Shown here in pieces: positions 19,514 through 27,988 of a stretch of DNA of 37,927 bases. Under the pieces are notes generated by a model. That model searched no databases. It was not told the origin of the DNA and saw only the letters and a list, made by a program, of their open reading frames with translations. This stretch comes from Microvirga arabica (lineage in GTDB: Bacteria; Pseudomonadota; Alphaproteobacteria; Rhizobiales; Beijerinckiaceae). Position 1 is the first letter of the stretch; the number at the start of each line of letters is the position of its first letter. The position numbers and the translations under genes are program-made. The DNA is taken from positions 1-37,927 of the forward strand of contig NZ_JAFBID010000063.1 of NCBI RefSeq assembly GCF_016811235.1. The letters run 5' to 3'.

Positions 19514-20947
19514 TCATCCTTTCAGCGCGTGGGCCGTTGCGCTCGCGCCGTAACGTTCTTTCAAAGCTTTGACAACCAGGGCCATCTTCATGCTGAGCGA
19601 GCCCTTGACGGTGACCGCATCGCCGGGGCGAACCGCCGCGCACACCGCATCGACCAGATCGGCGGAGGTTTGCGCGTGAGCGGCCACCATGGCTTTCGGC
19701 AGCGCGTCCACGAGGTTCTGCATCAGGGCACCGGCGGCGAAGACCTGGTCGATTCCGTTGGCCTGAACGGCCTCGACCAGTTCCGCGTGAAGCCGCGGCC
19801 CTGTCTCACCCAGCTCCTTCATGTCGCCCAGAACGGCAATCCGCCGCGCCCCGCGCCCCAGCTCCACCGCACCGAGATTGGCAAGCGCCGCGCGCATGGA
19901 GGCCGGATTGGCGTTGTAGCTCTCGTCGATCAGCAGGGCCTCGCCCTCCCCGATGCTCAGCATGGTGCGCTCGCCGCGCCCGACCGGGGGCTTCAGCTCG
20001 GCGAAGGACAGCGCCACCAGGGCGATATCCGCGCCGAGCGCATGGGAGGCTGCGAGCACGCTCAGGGAATTGAGCGCGTGGTGACGACCCGCCGTGCCGA
20101 TCCTATAGGTCAGGGGCTGGCCGAAGATCGTGGCGTCGACCACCGAATGATCGGGCTTCACAATGATGCGGTTCGCACGGATGTCCGCCGCCTCGTGCTC
20201 GCCGAAGGTGATCACGCGGCCGGCCGCGGAGGCATAGGCGTGGGCGCGCATGCGCTCGAAATAAGCATTGTCGCGGTTGATCACCGCCGTGCCGCCGGGC
20301 TCCAGGCCCGAAAAGATCTCGCCTTTGGCGTCCGCGATGCCCCAGAGCGAGGGGAAGAACTCGATATGAACCGGCTCTACCGTGGTGATCACTGCCACAT
20401 GCGGGCGCACCATGCCGGTGAGCGGCAGGATCTCGTGGGCATGGTTCATGCCGATCTCGAACACCCCGAACGTGGTTTCGCGCGGCATGCGGGCGAGCGT
20501 CAGCGGCACGCCCCAATGGTTGTTGTAGGACGCAACCGACGCGTGGGTCGCGCCTTGGCGGGAGAGCGCAGCGCGCATGGCCTCCTTCGTGCCGGTCTTG
20601 CCGACCGAGCCGGTGACGGCGACGATCTTGGCATTCGTGCGCGCACGGGCCGCGCGGCCCATCTGGCGCATGGCCTCGAGCACATCGGGTACCACGATCA
20701 GCCTGTCAGCCCCTGCGAAGCCAGGAGCCTTTTCCTCGGACACGACCGCAGCGGATGCGCCCTTCTCCAGGGCGGCCGACACGAAATCGTGCCCGTCATG
20801 CACATCGCCCTTGATGGCGAAGTAAAGATCGCCCGGCTCGAGCGTGCGCGTGTCGATGGACGCGCCTGTGCCTTCCGCGAAGCCGCCGCCGATGCGGGCG
20901 CCGGTGGCGGCTGCAATCTCGTCTCGTGTCCAAAGGGGAGAATTCAT
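19514..20947 (-). CDS. murF: UDP-MurNAc-tripeptide--D-alanyl-D-alanine ligase MurF
   Basis: MurF adds the D-Ala-D-Ala dipeptide made by Ddl, completing the cytoplasmic pentapeptide precursor. The 477-residue protein shows an N-terminal MurF uridine-binding domain (STR-type motif IDTRTLEPGDLYFAIKG). The P-loop GSVGKT is at 113-118, followed by ASYNNHWGVPLTLARMP and the C-terminal motif LIDESYNANPASMRAAL. NHWG and YNANP are diagnostic for MurF. The ATG overlaps the murE stop as ATGA. Confidence 0.98.
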   Translation of the reverse strand: MNSPLWTRDEIAAATGARIGGGFAEGTGASIDTRTLEPGDLYFAIKGDVHDGHDFVSAALEKGASAAVVSEEKAPGFAGADRLIVVPDVLEAMRQMGRAARARTNAKIVAVTGSVGKTGTKEAMRAALSRQGATHASVASYNNHWGVPLTLARMPRETTFGVFEIGMNHAHEILPLTGMVRPHVAVITTVEPVHIEFFPSLWGIADAKGEIFSGLEPGGTAVINRDNAYFERMRAHAYASAAGRVITFGEHEAADIRANRIIVKPDHSVVDATIFGQPLTYRIGTAGRHHALNSLSVLAASHALGADIALVALSFAELKPPVGRGERTMLSIGEGEALLIDESYNANPASMRAALANLGAVELGRGARRIAVLGDMKELGETGPRLHAELVEAVQANGIDQVFAAGALMQNLVDALPKAMVAAHAQTSADLVDAVCAAVRPGDAVTVKGSLSMKMALVVKALKERYGASATAHALKG

Positions 20948-22413
20948 CCCTGCCTCGCTGCAATGGCCGCCCGGACCTCGTCGTGGTCCGAGAACGGCAG
21001 GGTCCGGTCGCCGATGATTTGGCCCGTTTCATGGCCTTTGCCAGCCACGACCAGAATATCGCCCCGGCGAAGCTCGCTGACCGCCGTGCGGATGGCCTCC
21101 GCACGGTCGCCGATCTCCCTGGCGCGAGGCGCGCCCTTCATGACCTCGGCCCGGATGGCGGCCGGGTCCTCGGAGCGAGGATTATCGTCCGTCACGATGA
21201 CCACATCCGCCTTATCGCTGGCGATGCGGCCCATGAGCGGGCGCTTGCCCTGATCCCGGTCGCCGCCGCAGCCGACGATGCAGAACAGCTTTCCCGTCAC
21301 GAACGGCCGCAAGGCATCGAGCACATGGGCAAGCGCATCGGGCTTATGGGCATAATCGACGATGCAGATGGCGCCATCCACCTCGCCTACCTGCTCCAGG
21401 CGGCCGCGCACGCCCTTGAGGTTTTTAAACCCTTCGAACACCTCGGCCGCACGGCCCTCGCCTTCCACGGCCAGCACGAGGCCCGCGGCGACGAGCGCAT
21501 TCTCGACCTGGAAGGCGCCGAGAAGCGGCAGGGTGGTCTGGAACGTTCTTCCATAAGCTTCGATGGTCAGCGCCTGCGTGAAGCCTTCCGCACGCGCTTC
21601 GACGAGACGGATGGTCTCGCCCATGCTGCCGGTGGTGATGACTTCGAGCCCGCGATTGCGGACCCCGTGCAGGAACACGTCCGCATAAGGGCCGTCCGCA
21701 TTGATGATGGCAGGCGCATCCTGCGGCAGAAGCGTGTCGAAGAGACGAAGCTTTGCGGCCGCATAGGCTTCGGTCGTGGCATGATAATCGAGATGATCGC
21801 GGCCGAGATTGGTGAAGCCCGCCGCCTGCAACCGCACCCCGTCGAGGCGGCGCTGGTCGATGCCGTGCGAGGACGCCTCCATGGCCAATCGCGTGACGCC
21901 GTCGTTGGCCAGACGGTCGAAGCTCTCGTGCAGGGAGATCGGATCGGGCGTGGTGAGCGAGCCGTAGGCCGCACCGTCCGACGTGATGATGCCGAGCGTT
22001 CCGACGCTGGCGGATTTGTAGCCCAGATGCGCGAAGAGCTGGCGGATGAAATCCGCCACCGAGCTCTTGCCGCTCGTGCCGGTGACGGCGACGACCTTCT
22101 CGGGTTGCTTGGGGTAAAAGCGTGCGGCCGCCAGAGCCAACGTCCGGCGCACGTCCTTCACCTGCACATAGGCCACGGATTGCGACAGATCGGATGGACG
22201 CTCAGCCTCGCCCACGATGGCGACCGCGCCTGCGGCGGCGGCCTGCGGCACGAAGCTCATGCCGTCCACCTTAGTGCCGGGCACGGCAAAGAACAGGGTG
22301 CCGGGCTCCACCTTGCGGCTGTCCGAGGCGATCTTCGAAATGGCAAGGGACGCCTGAGCGTCGCCTGCCGCGAGTTCAATAAGATCGCCGAGATTCATAG
22401 TCCGTGTGTTCAT
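20944..22413 (-). CDS. murE: UDP-MurNAc-L-Ala-D-Glu--meso-diaminopimelate ligase MurE
   Basis: MurE adds the third amino acid of the stem peptide. The DNPR motif at 410-413 (TDDNPRSEDP) predicts meso-diaminopimelate rather than lysine. The P-loop GTSGKSS is at 112-118, the likely carbamylated lysine is Lys221 (AAAKLRLF), and the Mur C-terminal signature YAHKPDAL is at 354-361. The 489-residue length is normal. The ATG at 22413 overlaps the ftsI stop as ATGA. An internal ATG five codons later is possible, but the coupled start is preferred. Confidence 0.98.
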   Translation of the reverse strand: MNTRTMNLGDLIELAAGDAQASLAISKIASDSRKVEPGTLFFAVPGTKVDGMSFVPQAAAAGAVAIVGEAERPSDLSQSVAYVQVKDVRRTLALAAARFYPKQPEKVVAVTGTSGKSSVADFIRQLFAHLGYKSASVGTLGIITSDGAAYGSLTTPDPISLHESFDRLANDGVTRLAMEASSHGIDQRRLDGVRLQAAGFTNLGRDHLDYHATTEAYAAAKLRLFDTLLPQDAPAIINADGPYADVFLHGVRNRGLEVITTGSMGETIRLVEARAEGFTQALTIEAYGRTFQTTLPLLGAFQVENALVAAGLVLAVEGEGRAAEVFEGFKNLKGVRGRLEQVGEVDGAICIVDYAHKPDALAHVLDALRPFVTGKLFCIVGCGGDRDQGKRPLMGRIASDKADVVIVTDDNPRSEDPAAIRAEVMKGAPRAREIGDRAEAIRTAVSELRRGDILVVAGKGHETGQIIGDRTLPFSDHDEVRAAIAARQG

Positions 22414-24185
22414 CGGTTGCTGCCCCAGGCGCCGAGGCGCGACATGAGCGGGAACGGCTGAGCCGGCGGCTCGAAGCGCGGCGGCACGCCGAGCAGCGGC
22501 GCGATACGCTCGATGATGTTGCCCGTCACGGGAGCCGCGTTCCAGCCTGCGGTCGAGAACCCGTAGGTGCCCTCCACCGCCTGCGGCTCGTCCATGATAG
22601 TCAGGAACACGTATTTGGGCTTGTCGGATGGCACCACCGCCGTGAAGGTGGTGAAGTTCTTGTTCTTGGCGTAGCGGCCGTTGATCACCTTCTCGGCGGT
22701 GCCAGTCTTGCCGCCGACGAAGAAGCCGGCAATCGAGGCATTGCCGGCGGACCCCTCCGGCGTCGAAGCGTTGAGGCGCATCACATAGCGCATCGCCTCG
22801 CTCGTCTCGGGCTTGAGCACCTGCAAGGCGTTCTGGCGCGCCTCTTCCGCCGTCCGCTTCAGGAAGGTCGGCTTGATCATGATGCCGCCGTTCACCAGCG
22901 CGCCCACGGCCGAGAGCGCCTGGAGCGGCGCGACCGCAAGACCGTGGCCGAACGCGATGGTCATGGTGTTCAGCTCGCCCCAGCGCGGCGGAACGATCGG
23001 CAACGCACTCTCCGGAAGCTCCGTCTCAAGGCGGGTCAGCTGGCCCATCTTGCGCAGGAAGGCCTTGTGGCCCTCGACGCCGATGCCGAGCGCCATGCGG
23101 GCGGTGCCGATATTCGACGAATGCACGAACACTTCCGGCGTGGTGAGAACGCGCCGGGTCGGATGATAGTCGCCGATGGTGAAGCGGCCGTAGCGCAGGC
23201 CAGAGCGTGCGTCGAAGGTCGAGTTGATGTTGTACTTGCCGGAATCGAGCGCCATGGCGACGGTGAGCGCCTTGAAAGTCGATCCCATCTCGAACACACC
23301 GACATTGATGCGGTTGATCCGGTCCTTGTCGAGGGCATCGACCGGGTTGTTGGGATCATAGTCGGGCAGCGACACGAGGGCGATGATCTCGCCTGTATTC
23401 ACATCCAGGATCGCGCCTGCCGTGGCCTTGGCCTTGAACTTCGCCATACCTTTGGCAAGCTCGTCGCGAAGGGCATGCTGGACGCGCAGATCGAGGGAGA
23501 GCTGGATGGGCTTCAGGTCGGCGGCCGAGATGTTGAAGCCTGCGCCGTTGAGGTCCTGCAGGCCCATGCTGTCGATGTATTTCTCGATGCCGGCGATACC
23601 CACGTTGTCCACGTTGGCGAAACCGAGCACGTGAGCGGCGGCCTCGGCGTTGGGATAGACGCGCTTGTTCTCAGGCAGGAAGCCGATGCCGGGAATGCCC
23701 AGGCGATGCACCTCCGCCTGTTGGCGCGGGGTAATCTCGCGCTTGACCCAGACGAAGCCCTTCTTCGTGCCGAGCTTGTTGCGCAGATCCGTGGCGTCGA
23801 GATCCGGCAGCACGGCGGTCAGCAGCTCGACCGCCTCGTCCTTGTCGACGATGTTGCGCGGCTCGGCGAAGACCGACACCATCTTCACGTCGGTTGCGAG
23901 GATATCACCATTGCGGTCCACGATATCCGGGCGCGCGGCGGAAATTTCCGATGAGGCTGCGCGGCGCACCTCGCTCGTGTTCTCGCTGGTGAGTGCGAGA
24001 TGCACGAGACGTCCGCCGATCAGGCCGAACAGGCCGACGAAGCACACAGCCGCAAGGCCCACGCGCGATGTGCTCTTGTCGTGGCGCAGACGGAACAATT
24101 CACGAGCATGGCCGAGCACGCCACGCTTTGCGGGAAGGCTCTGACCCTGCCATTCGGTTTGGGGCTCTTGCGACACGAGGCTCAC
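22410..24185 (-). CDS. ftsI: Septal peptidoglycan transpeptidase FtsI (PBP3)
   Basis: This is the monofunctional class B penicillin-binding protein that crosslinks septal peptidoglycan with FtsW. It has 591 residues: a short cytoplasmic tail, one membrane anchor (about 42-66), a pedestal domain starting near RPDIVDRNGDILA, and a C-terminal transpeptidase domain. The three penicilloyl-enzyme motifs are visible: STFK (catalytic Ser302, Lys305), SSN (356-358 HSSN region) and KTG (493-495). The start codon is GTG and overlaps the ftsL stop as GTGA. Its stop overlaps murE. Confidence 0.97.
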   Translation of the reverse strand: MSLVSQEPQTEWQGQSLPAKRGVLGHARELFRLRHDKSTSRVGLAAVCFVGLFGLIGGRLVHLALTSENTSEVRRAASSEISAARPDIVDRNGDILATDVKMVSVFAEPRNIVDKDEAVELLTAVLPDLDATDLRNKLGTKKGFVWVKREITPRQQAEVHRLGIPGIGFLPENKRVYPNAEAAAHVLGFANVDNVGIAGIEKYIDSMGLQDLNGAGFNISAADLKPIQLSLDLRVQHALRDELAKGMAKFKAKATAGAILDVNTGEIIALVSLPDYDPNNPVDALDKDRINRINVGVFEMGSTFKALTVAMALDSGKYNINSTFDARSGLRYGRFTIGDYHPTRRVLTTPEVFVHSSNIGTARMALGIGVEGHKAFLRKMGQLTRLETELPESALPIVPPRWGELNTMTIAFGHGLAVAPLQALSAVGALVNGGIMIKPTFLKRTAEEARQNALQVLKPETSEAMRYVMRLNASTPEGSAGNASIAGFFVGGKTGTAEKVINGRYAKNKNFTTFTAVVPSDKPKYVFLTIMDEPQAVEGTYGFSTAGWNAAPVTGNIIERIAPLLGVPPRFEPPAQPFPLMSRLGAWGSNR

Positions 24186-24577
24186 CGTTTCGGAGTTTGA
24201 GTCGTCGGAGTGCGGGCGGCCGAATTCCTGTCCTTCGGCGTGGAGGTCGGCTCAAGCAACCCAAGCGCTTCGAGCTTGCGGCCGATCTCGTCCTCGCGGG
24301 ACGGCCGGTTCGGCAGGTCGGAGAGGCGCGCGAGCTGCTGGATCTTCAATGCCTGAAGGTCGAGGTGCTTGTCGGCGGCCTCCTGAAGGCGGTCCGGACG
24401 GTCGAGGTATTGCCACTCGGCCTGCAGCACGGCGATGGCCTCGCGCTCGCGGCTGACCTGCGACTTCAGCTTCGCCACCTGCTCCACATAGTAGAGAGTC
24501 TCGTACTTGACCGAATAGGCGTAACCCGCCGATGCGATGAGGGCGGAGATCGCGATGATATGGAGCAGTCGGATCAC
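24182..24577 (-). CDS. ftsL: Cell division protein FtsL
   Basis: This small bitopic protein (131 residues) has an N-terminal membrane segment (about 4-22). A periplasmic coiled-coil-like stretch follows (about 28-62, VAKLKSQVSREREAIAVLQAEW), then a Leu-rich segment around ALKIQQLARLSDL. The C-terminal tail is Pro/Thr/Lys-rich. Position between rsmH and ftsI, topology and size identify it as FtsL, although sequence conservation in this family is low. FtsL joins FtsB and FtsQ to activate FtsWI. It overlaps both neighbours by 4 nt. Confidence 0.88.
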   Translation of the reverse strand: MIRLLHIIAISALIASAGYAYSVKYETLYYVEQVAKLKSQVSREREAIAVLQAEWQYLDRPDRLQEAADKHLDLQALKIQQLARLSDLPNRPSREDEIGRKLEALGLLEPTSTPKDRNSAARTPTTQTPKR

Positions 24578-25623
24578 CGGCGCCCTCCCTTTTTCTCGGC
24601 TGTCTGCGGCAGTTCGGCCAGCATGGTGATGGCGCTCAGGGGTTCCTGCGGCGGCGTATCGGTGCGAGCACCCGCGCGCAGCTTTGCCGAGCGCGCTCGC
24701 GGATTGCGTGCCATCTCCTGCTCGCTCGGCGCGACAGGGCCGCGGGTGATGGCATCGAATGTCGCTTCAGGGGCTGCTGCGGTCGGCAGATGGCGGGAGC
24801 CCGTCGGCGCACGGCCGGTGCGAACACTGAAGAACTGCTTCACGATGCGGTCTTCGAGCGAGTGGAACGTGACGACCACGAGACGTCCGCCGGGCTTCAG
24901 GATGCGCTCGGCCGCATGCAAGGCGCGCACCAGTTCGCCGAGCTCGTCGTTGACGGCGATGCGAAGGCCCTGAAACACGCGTGTGGCGGGGTGGATGCCG
25001 CCAGGCTCCTGCCGGATCAGGGAGGCCACCAGATCGGCCAGCTGCCGCGTGGTCTCGAAAGGCTGGCGGCGCCGCGCTTCAATCACCGCGCGCGCAACGG
25101 CGCGGGCGCGGCGCTCCTCACCGTAATGATAGAAGATGTCGGCGAGTTCGGCTTCGGAGGCTTCGTTGACGAGGTCTGCTGCGCTCGGGCCCGACTGCTC
25201 CATGCGCATGTCGAGCGGCCCCTCGTTGCGGAACGAGAAGCCGCGCTCGGCCTGATCGAGCTGCATGGACGACACGCCGATGTCGAGCACCACGCCGTCG
25301 ACGCTCTCAAATCCTTGTGCGCGCGCGATGTCGTCAAGATCGCCGAAGCGGCCCGGCACGAGCATCAGACGTTTCTTGAATTTGGCGCTAAGCGCCGCAC
25401 CGCCTGAGATCGCATCCGGATCGCGGTCGATGGCGATCACCTTGTTCTGCGGATGGGCATCGAGAATGGCGCGCGTGTAGCCGCCAGCGCCGAACGTGCC
25501 GTCGATGAAGACGCCACCGCGATCCGCATCGAGCGCTGTGCCAACCTCCGCCAGGAGAACAGGAACGTGACGGGACGGTCCGCCAGCGGCTCCGGCTCCT
25601 GGGCCGTCGCCGCGTCCCATCAT
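24574..25623 (-). CDS. rsmH: 16S rRNA (cytosine(1402)-N(4))-methyltransferase RsmH
   Basis: RsmH (formerly MraW) methylates N4 of C1402 in the ribosomal P site using S-adenosylmethionine. The start at 25623 overlaps the mraZ stop as ATGA, giving 349 residues. A longer open frame upstream runs through mraZ and is rejected. Motifs include HVPVLLAEV, the SAM-binding loop FIDGTFGAGGYTRAIL (about 39-54) and VIAIDRDPDA. DIGVSSMQLDQAERGFSFR, RIAVNDELGEL and the C-terminal LVVVTFHSLEDRIVKQFF are diagnostic. It opens the coupled run after mraZ. Confidence 0.97.
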   Translation of the reverse strand: MMGRGDGPGAGAAGGPSRHVPVLLAEVGTALDADRGGVFIDGTFGAGGYTRAILDAHPQNKVIAIDRDPDAISGGAALSAKFKKRLMLVPGRFGDLDDIARAQGFESVDGVVLDIGVSSMQLDQAERGFSFRNEGPLDMRMEQSGPSAADLVNEASEAELADIFYHYGEERRARAVARAVIEARRRQPFETTRQLADLVASLIRQEPGGIHPATRVFQGLRIAVNDELGELVRALHAAERILKPGGRLVVVTFHSLEDRIVKQFFSVRTGRAPTGSRHLPTAAAPEATFDAITRGPVAPSEQEMARNPRARSAKLRAGARTDTPPQEPLSAITMLAELPQTAEKKGGRR

Positions 25624-26117
25624 CGTTCCCGTACTCCTGGTGAGGTGTTCTGCACTAGCCTTGGCTCCAAAACTCGATTGCCCAACGCTTTCTTCAGGTC
25701 TCTGACCTTCGTGCGCGCCTCCTCCAAGTGCGCACGGAAGCGCTCGGGCTCCCAAATCTGGAACTTGTGACCAAGTCCGACGAACGTCACCGTATCGCCG
25801 ATCCCGGCATGCACTTTCACTGTGTCCGTCAGGATGACACGCCCCTCCGGATCGACCTTCAGAATCTCGCTGGTCCCGAACAATGCCGTCGACAGCTGAT
25901 CCCGTTCGTCCGAATAGGGCGACAGCGTCGACAAGAACGCATCGATCTCGTTCAGAAGCACGTTGCCGCCTGCGTCCAGCGCCGGCGCATCGAGCGCCGG
26001 ATGTACGTAGAGCCCCTCGAATCCATCCCGGGCCAGCACGGCCCTGAAGGATGCGGGGATCGAGACGCGACCCTTCGAATCCAACTTGTTGGTGAAATTG
26101 GACACGAAGCGGTTCAT
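25620..26117 (-). CDS. mraZ: Transcriptional regulator MraZ
   Basis: MraZ is a ring-forming DNA-binding protein with two SpoVT/AbrB-type beta domains; it controls the dcw operon, including itself, in E. coli. The 165-residue protein shows both repeats: NFTNKLDSKGRVSIPASFR (about 8-26) and EILKVDPEGRVILTD (about 84-98). It is the first gene of the cluster. No close Shine-Dalgarno is visible; an AGGAG lies about 18 nt before the ATG. A leader of about 150 nt and a candidate operator (26263-26302) lie upstream. The stop overlaps rsmH by 4 nt. Confidence 0.96.
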   Translation of the reverse strand: MNRFVSNFTNKLDSKGRVSIPASFRAVLARDGFEGLYVHPALDAPALDAGGNVLLNEIDAFLSTLSPYSDERDQLSTALFGTSEILKVDPEGRVILTDTVKVHAGIGDTVTFVGLGHKFQIWEPERFRAHLEEARTKVRDLKKALGNRVLEPRLVQNTSPGVRER

Positions 26118-26154
26118 TGGCCGCAGCTCGCACGCTCCTGATTGTCAGCCCCCC

Positions 26155-26175
26155 GGCAGATCCTGAGGATCTGCC
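26155..26175 (-). other. Hairpin in the mraZ leader
   Basis: A perfect 9-bp stem with a 3-nt loop (GGCAGATCC-TGA-GGATCTGCC) lies between the candidate mraZ transcription start (about 26267) and the ATG (26117). No U-tract follows on the coding strand, so it is not a normal terminator. It could stabilise the 5' end of the mRNA or influence mraZ translation. Function is unproven. Confidence 0.45.
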
Positions 26176-26262
26176 ACCCGTTGTCGGTGGTGACGCTACT
26201 TTCCGAAGCAGCACGCCAGCACTTCTTGGGTGCTTGACGCCCCCTTCGGAAGACACCGTCGA

Positions 26263-26302
26263 CGGGATGGTTTGGGATAACATGGGATAATATGGTCGTC
26301 AA
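26263..26302 (-). promoter_or_regulatory. Candidate mraZ promoter with MraZ-type operator boxes
   Basis: On the plus strand, boxes recur every 10 bp: CGGGA (26263), TGGGA (26273), TGGGA (26283) and TGGTC (26293), each separated by 5 nt. E. coli MraZ is known to bind TGGGN direct repeats with 5-nt spacers. On the coding strand (minus) TTGACG (26302-26297), a 17-nt spacer and TATCCC (26279-26274) make a plausible promoter with start near 26267. The boxes cover the spacer, the -10 element and the start point, as expected for autorepression. A GAATC (26367-26371), a CcrM-type methylation sequence, lies about 65 bp upstream. Confidence 0.68.
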
Positions 26303-26373
26303 CGGAACGGAGGTCGAGCGCAGGCCTTGTGGCATGCGTTCCCCATGAGACGCATTTACGGTTAATGAATCGT

Positions 26374-26399
26374 AAGCGGAGCAAAGGTTTGCTCCGCTT
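26374..26399 (-). terminator. Hairpin between rnpB and the mraZ promoter
   Basis: Perfect 12-bp arms (AAGCGGAGCAAA at 26374-26385, TTTGCTCCGCTT at 26388-26399) lie about 30 nt beyond the rnpB 3' end and 70 nt before the mraZ promoter. The position fits a terminator for rnpB. The U-tract on the minus strand is poor, so termination strength is uncertain. A slightly T-rich run follows on the plus strand. Confidence 0.55.
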
Positions 26400-26430
26400 T
26401 CTTGCAGATTGTGGCCTGTGGATAGATGGG

Positions 26431-26822
<392 letters not shown>

Positions 26823-26828
26823 GACGGG

Positions 26829-26857
26829 ATGTGGTGCCAAAAGGGTCCTGCCGTCAA
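26829..26857 (-). promoter_or_regulatory. Candidate rnpB promoter
   Basis: On the minus strand TTGACG (26857-26852), a 17-nt spacer and CCACAT (26834-26829) form a promoter-like pair. The predicted start, about 7 nt further, falls at 26822, exactly where the P1 helix of rnpB begins. The -35 is good for alphaproteobacteria. The -10 is weak, which is common in this group. Confidence 0.55.
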
Positions 26858-26869
26858 GGGCGAAGACTT

Positions 26870-26917
26870 GAGCATCGGACCCAAAAGTGCAGATCCACTT
26901 TTGGGTCCGATGCTCTA
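26870..26917 (-). repeat. TAGAGCAT-type hairpin repeat supplying a stop codon
   Basis: Perfect 20-bp arms (26870-26889 and 26896-26915) flank a 6-nt loop. On the coding strand the element begins TAGAGCATCGGACCC, and the TAG is the stop codon of the transglycosylase gene. It resembles the element at the end of ftsA (9142-9189) in its TAGAGCAT start and AAAAGTGG core. No U-tract follows, so it is probably a dispersed repeat that may also protect the mRNA 3' end or help termination. It lies just upstream of the rnpB promoter. Confidence 0.75.
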
Positions 26918-27727
26918 ATCGGCCGCCGCCGTGATCACCTTCACCTTGGCGCAATAGGCCCGCGACGCAGTCGTCATGGTCTGGGTGCGGTGGCCGAACT
27001 GGTAGCGCAGGATCGTGCCGCAGGTGTCGCCGCCCGCGAGCTTGTAGGCGGTGGCCAGGTACTTGAGGCCATAGCGGAGATTGGTTTCCGCATCGAGGAG
27101 GCCCGCAGCATCGCCTTTGTAGCCCAGCGACTGCGCCGTGCGAACATTGATCTGGGTGAGGCCCACGTTCGGGCCGTTGCGGGCGCCTGCATTGTAGCGG
27201 CTCTCGATCCGGATTACGGCATCGGCCAGCTCAAAAGGCAGCCCGTGCTCGGAGGCATGGCGGGCAATGAGAGGCTTGAGCGCAACGGCGCGAGCGGCAT
27301 CGGGCATGCGGGCCTTCAAGCCGGAACCGGCCAGCGGCACAGGGAGGGACGCGGTCTGCTGGTCCGCCTCTTCCGGCTCTGCCGTCACTGTTGCGATCTT
27401 CTTGGATGGCGCCTTGTCCGCCTTGTCTGCCAGGGGCTTGGGGGCCGCCGCTTCCTTGGGTTTCTTCTTGCCTGCGGATTTGGTGTCCGGCTCAGGCGTC
27501 TCCTCGGCAGCAGCAATGGCAGCTTCCTCTGCGGCGAAGGCAGCGGCCTCAGCCGCCGCCGCACCGAGGTACTGCTCAGCCTGGTCGGGAGAGATGGGAG
27601 CGCTCTCGCCTCCGCTCGCCCGAGCCTGCGATGCCACAACGAGAGCCGTTGCACCAAGGCCTGCAATCGCCAGCGTTCTGAGGAAGTGTTGCCAAGTCAA
27701 ACCGAAACTCCAGCTGGCGGTAACCAT
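26915..27727 (-). CDS. Periplasmic lytic transglycosylase, SLT domain
   Basis: This is a predicted peptidoglycan-cleaving enzyme of 270 residues. An N-terminal signal peptide (hydrophobic segment about 19-33, cleavage near ARA at 35-37) precedes a long Ala/Glu/Lys/Pro-rich linker (about 45-135). The C-terminal SLT (Slt70-like) domain spans about 145-265. The catalytic Glu is Glu175 in IRIESRYNAGARNGPNVGLTQI-type context; only the ES, GLTQI and NLRYGLKYLATAY elements are needed to recognise the fold. These enzymes make 1,6-anhydromuramyl products. It lies upstream of rnpB and the dcw cluster on the same strand, but is separated by rnpB and its promoter, so it is probably a separate transcript. 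The stop codon lies in a hairpin repeat. Confidence 0.9.
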   Translation of the reverse strand: MVTASWSFGLTWQHFLRTLAIAGLGATALVVASQARASGGESAPISPDQAEQYLGAAAAEAAAFAAEEAAIAAAEETPEPDTKSAGKKKPKEAAAPKPLADKADKAPSKKIATVTAEPEEADQQTASLPVPLAGSGLKARMPDAARAVALKPLIARHASEHGLPFELADAVIRIESRYNAGARNGPNVGLTQINVRTAQSLGYKGDAAGLLDAETNLRYGLKYLATAYKLAGGDTCGTILRYQFGHRTQTMTTASRAYCAKVKVITAAAD

Positions 27728-27919
27728 GAGGGGGCGCTGGGTGACGGCGAAATGAGGCGAAGATGTGGCACCTCACGGCACAATTTTGTTCAGAATAGGT
27801 TCAAGCTTGACCGTATTGTCTTCGTGAGGCTTGGGCCCTACAACGCAATTCTAGCCTTGAAATGGCTTTGAACTTCGCCCTCTCCCGCGTGTTGGAGGAA
27901 CTCTTTCCCCGCCCAGGAG

Positions 27920-27948
27920 TTGGCGACAACGTAAGGTCAAGCTAACTA
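27920..27948 (+). promoter_or_regulatory. Possible promoter of the glycine-zipper lipoprotein gene
   Basis: TTGGCG (27920-27925), a 17-nt spacer and TAACTA (27943-27948) would start transcription near 27955, leaving a leader of about 34 nt. The match to consensus is modest. It is the best candidate in the 261-nt gap between divergent genes (27728-27988), where nothing else was recognised. Confidence 0.35.
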
Positions 27949-27988
27949 CCGCCGGGCCAACGGCCCGCTCAACAACAGGGAAGCCTCC

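Noticed and set aside
19529..22461. Two long open frames (574 and 511 codons) on the plus strand opposite murF and murE
   Set aside because: They mirror the codon structure of conserved Mur ligase genes and carry no recognisable domains or ribosome sites.
25624..26283. N-terminal extension of rsmH through mraZ
   Set aside because: The extension lies in another frame of mraZ and has no conserved residues; the ATGA overlap at 25623 is a normal coupled start.
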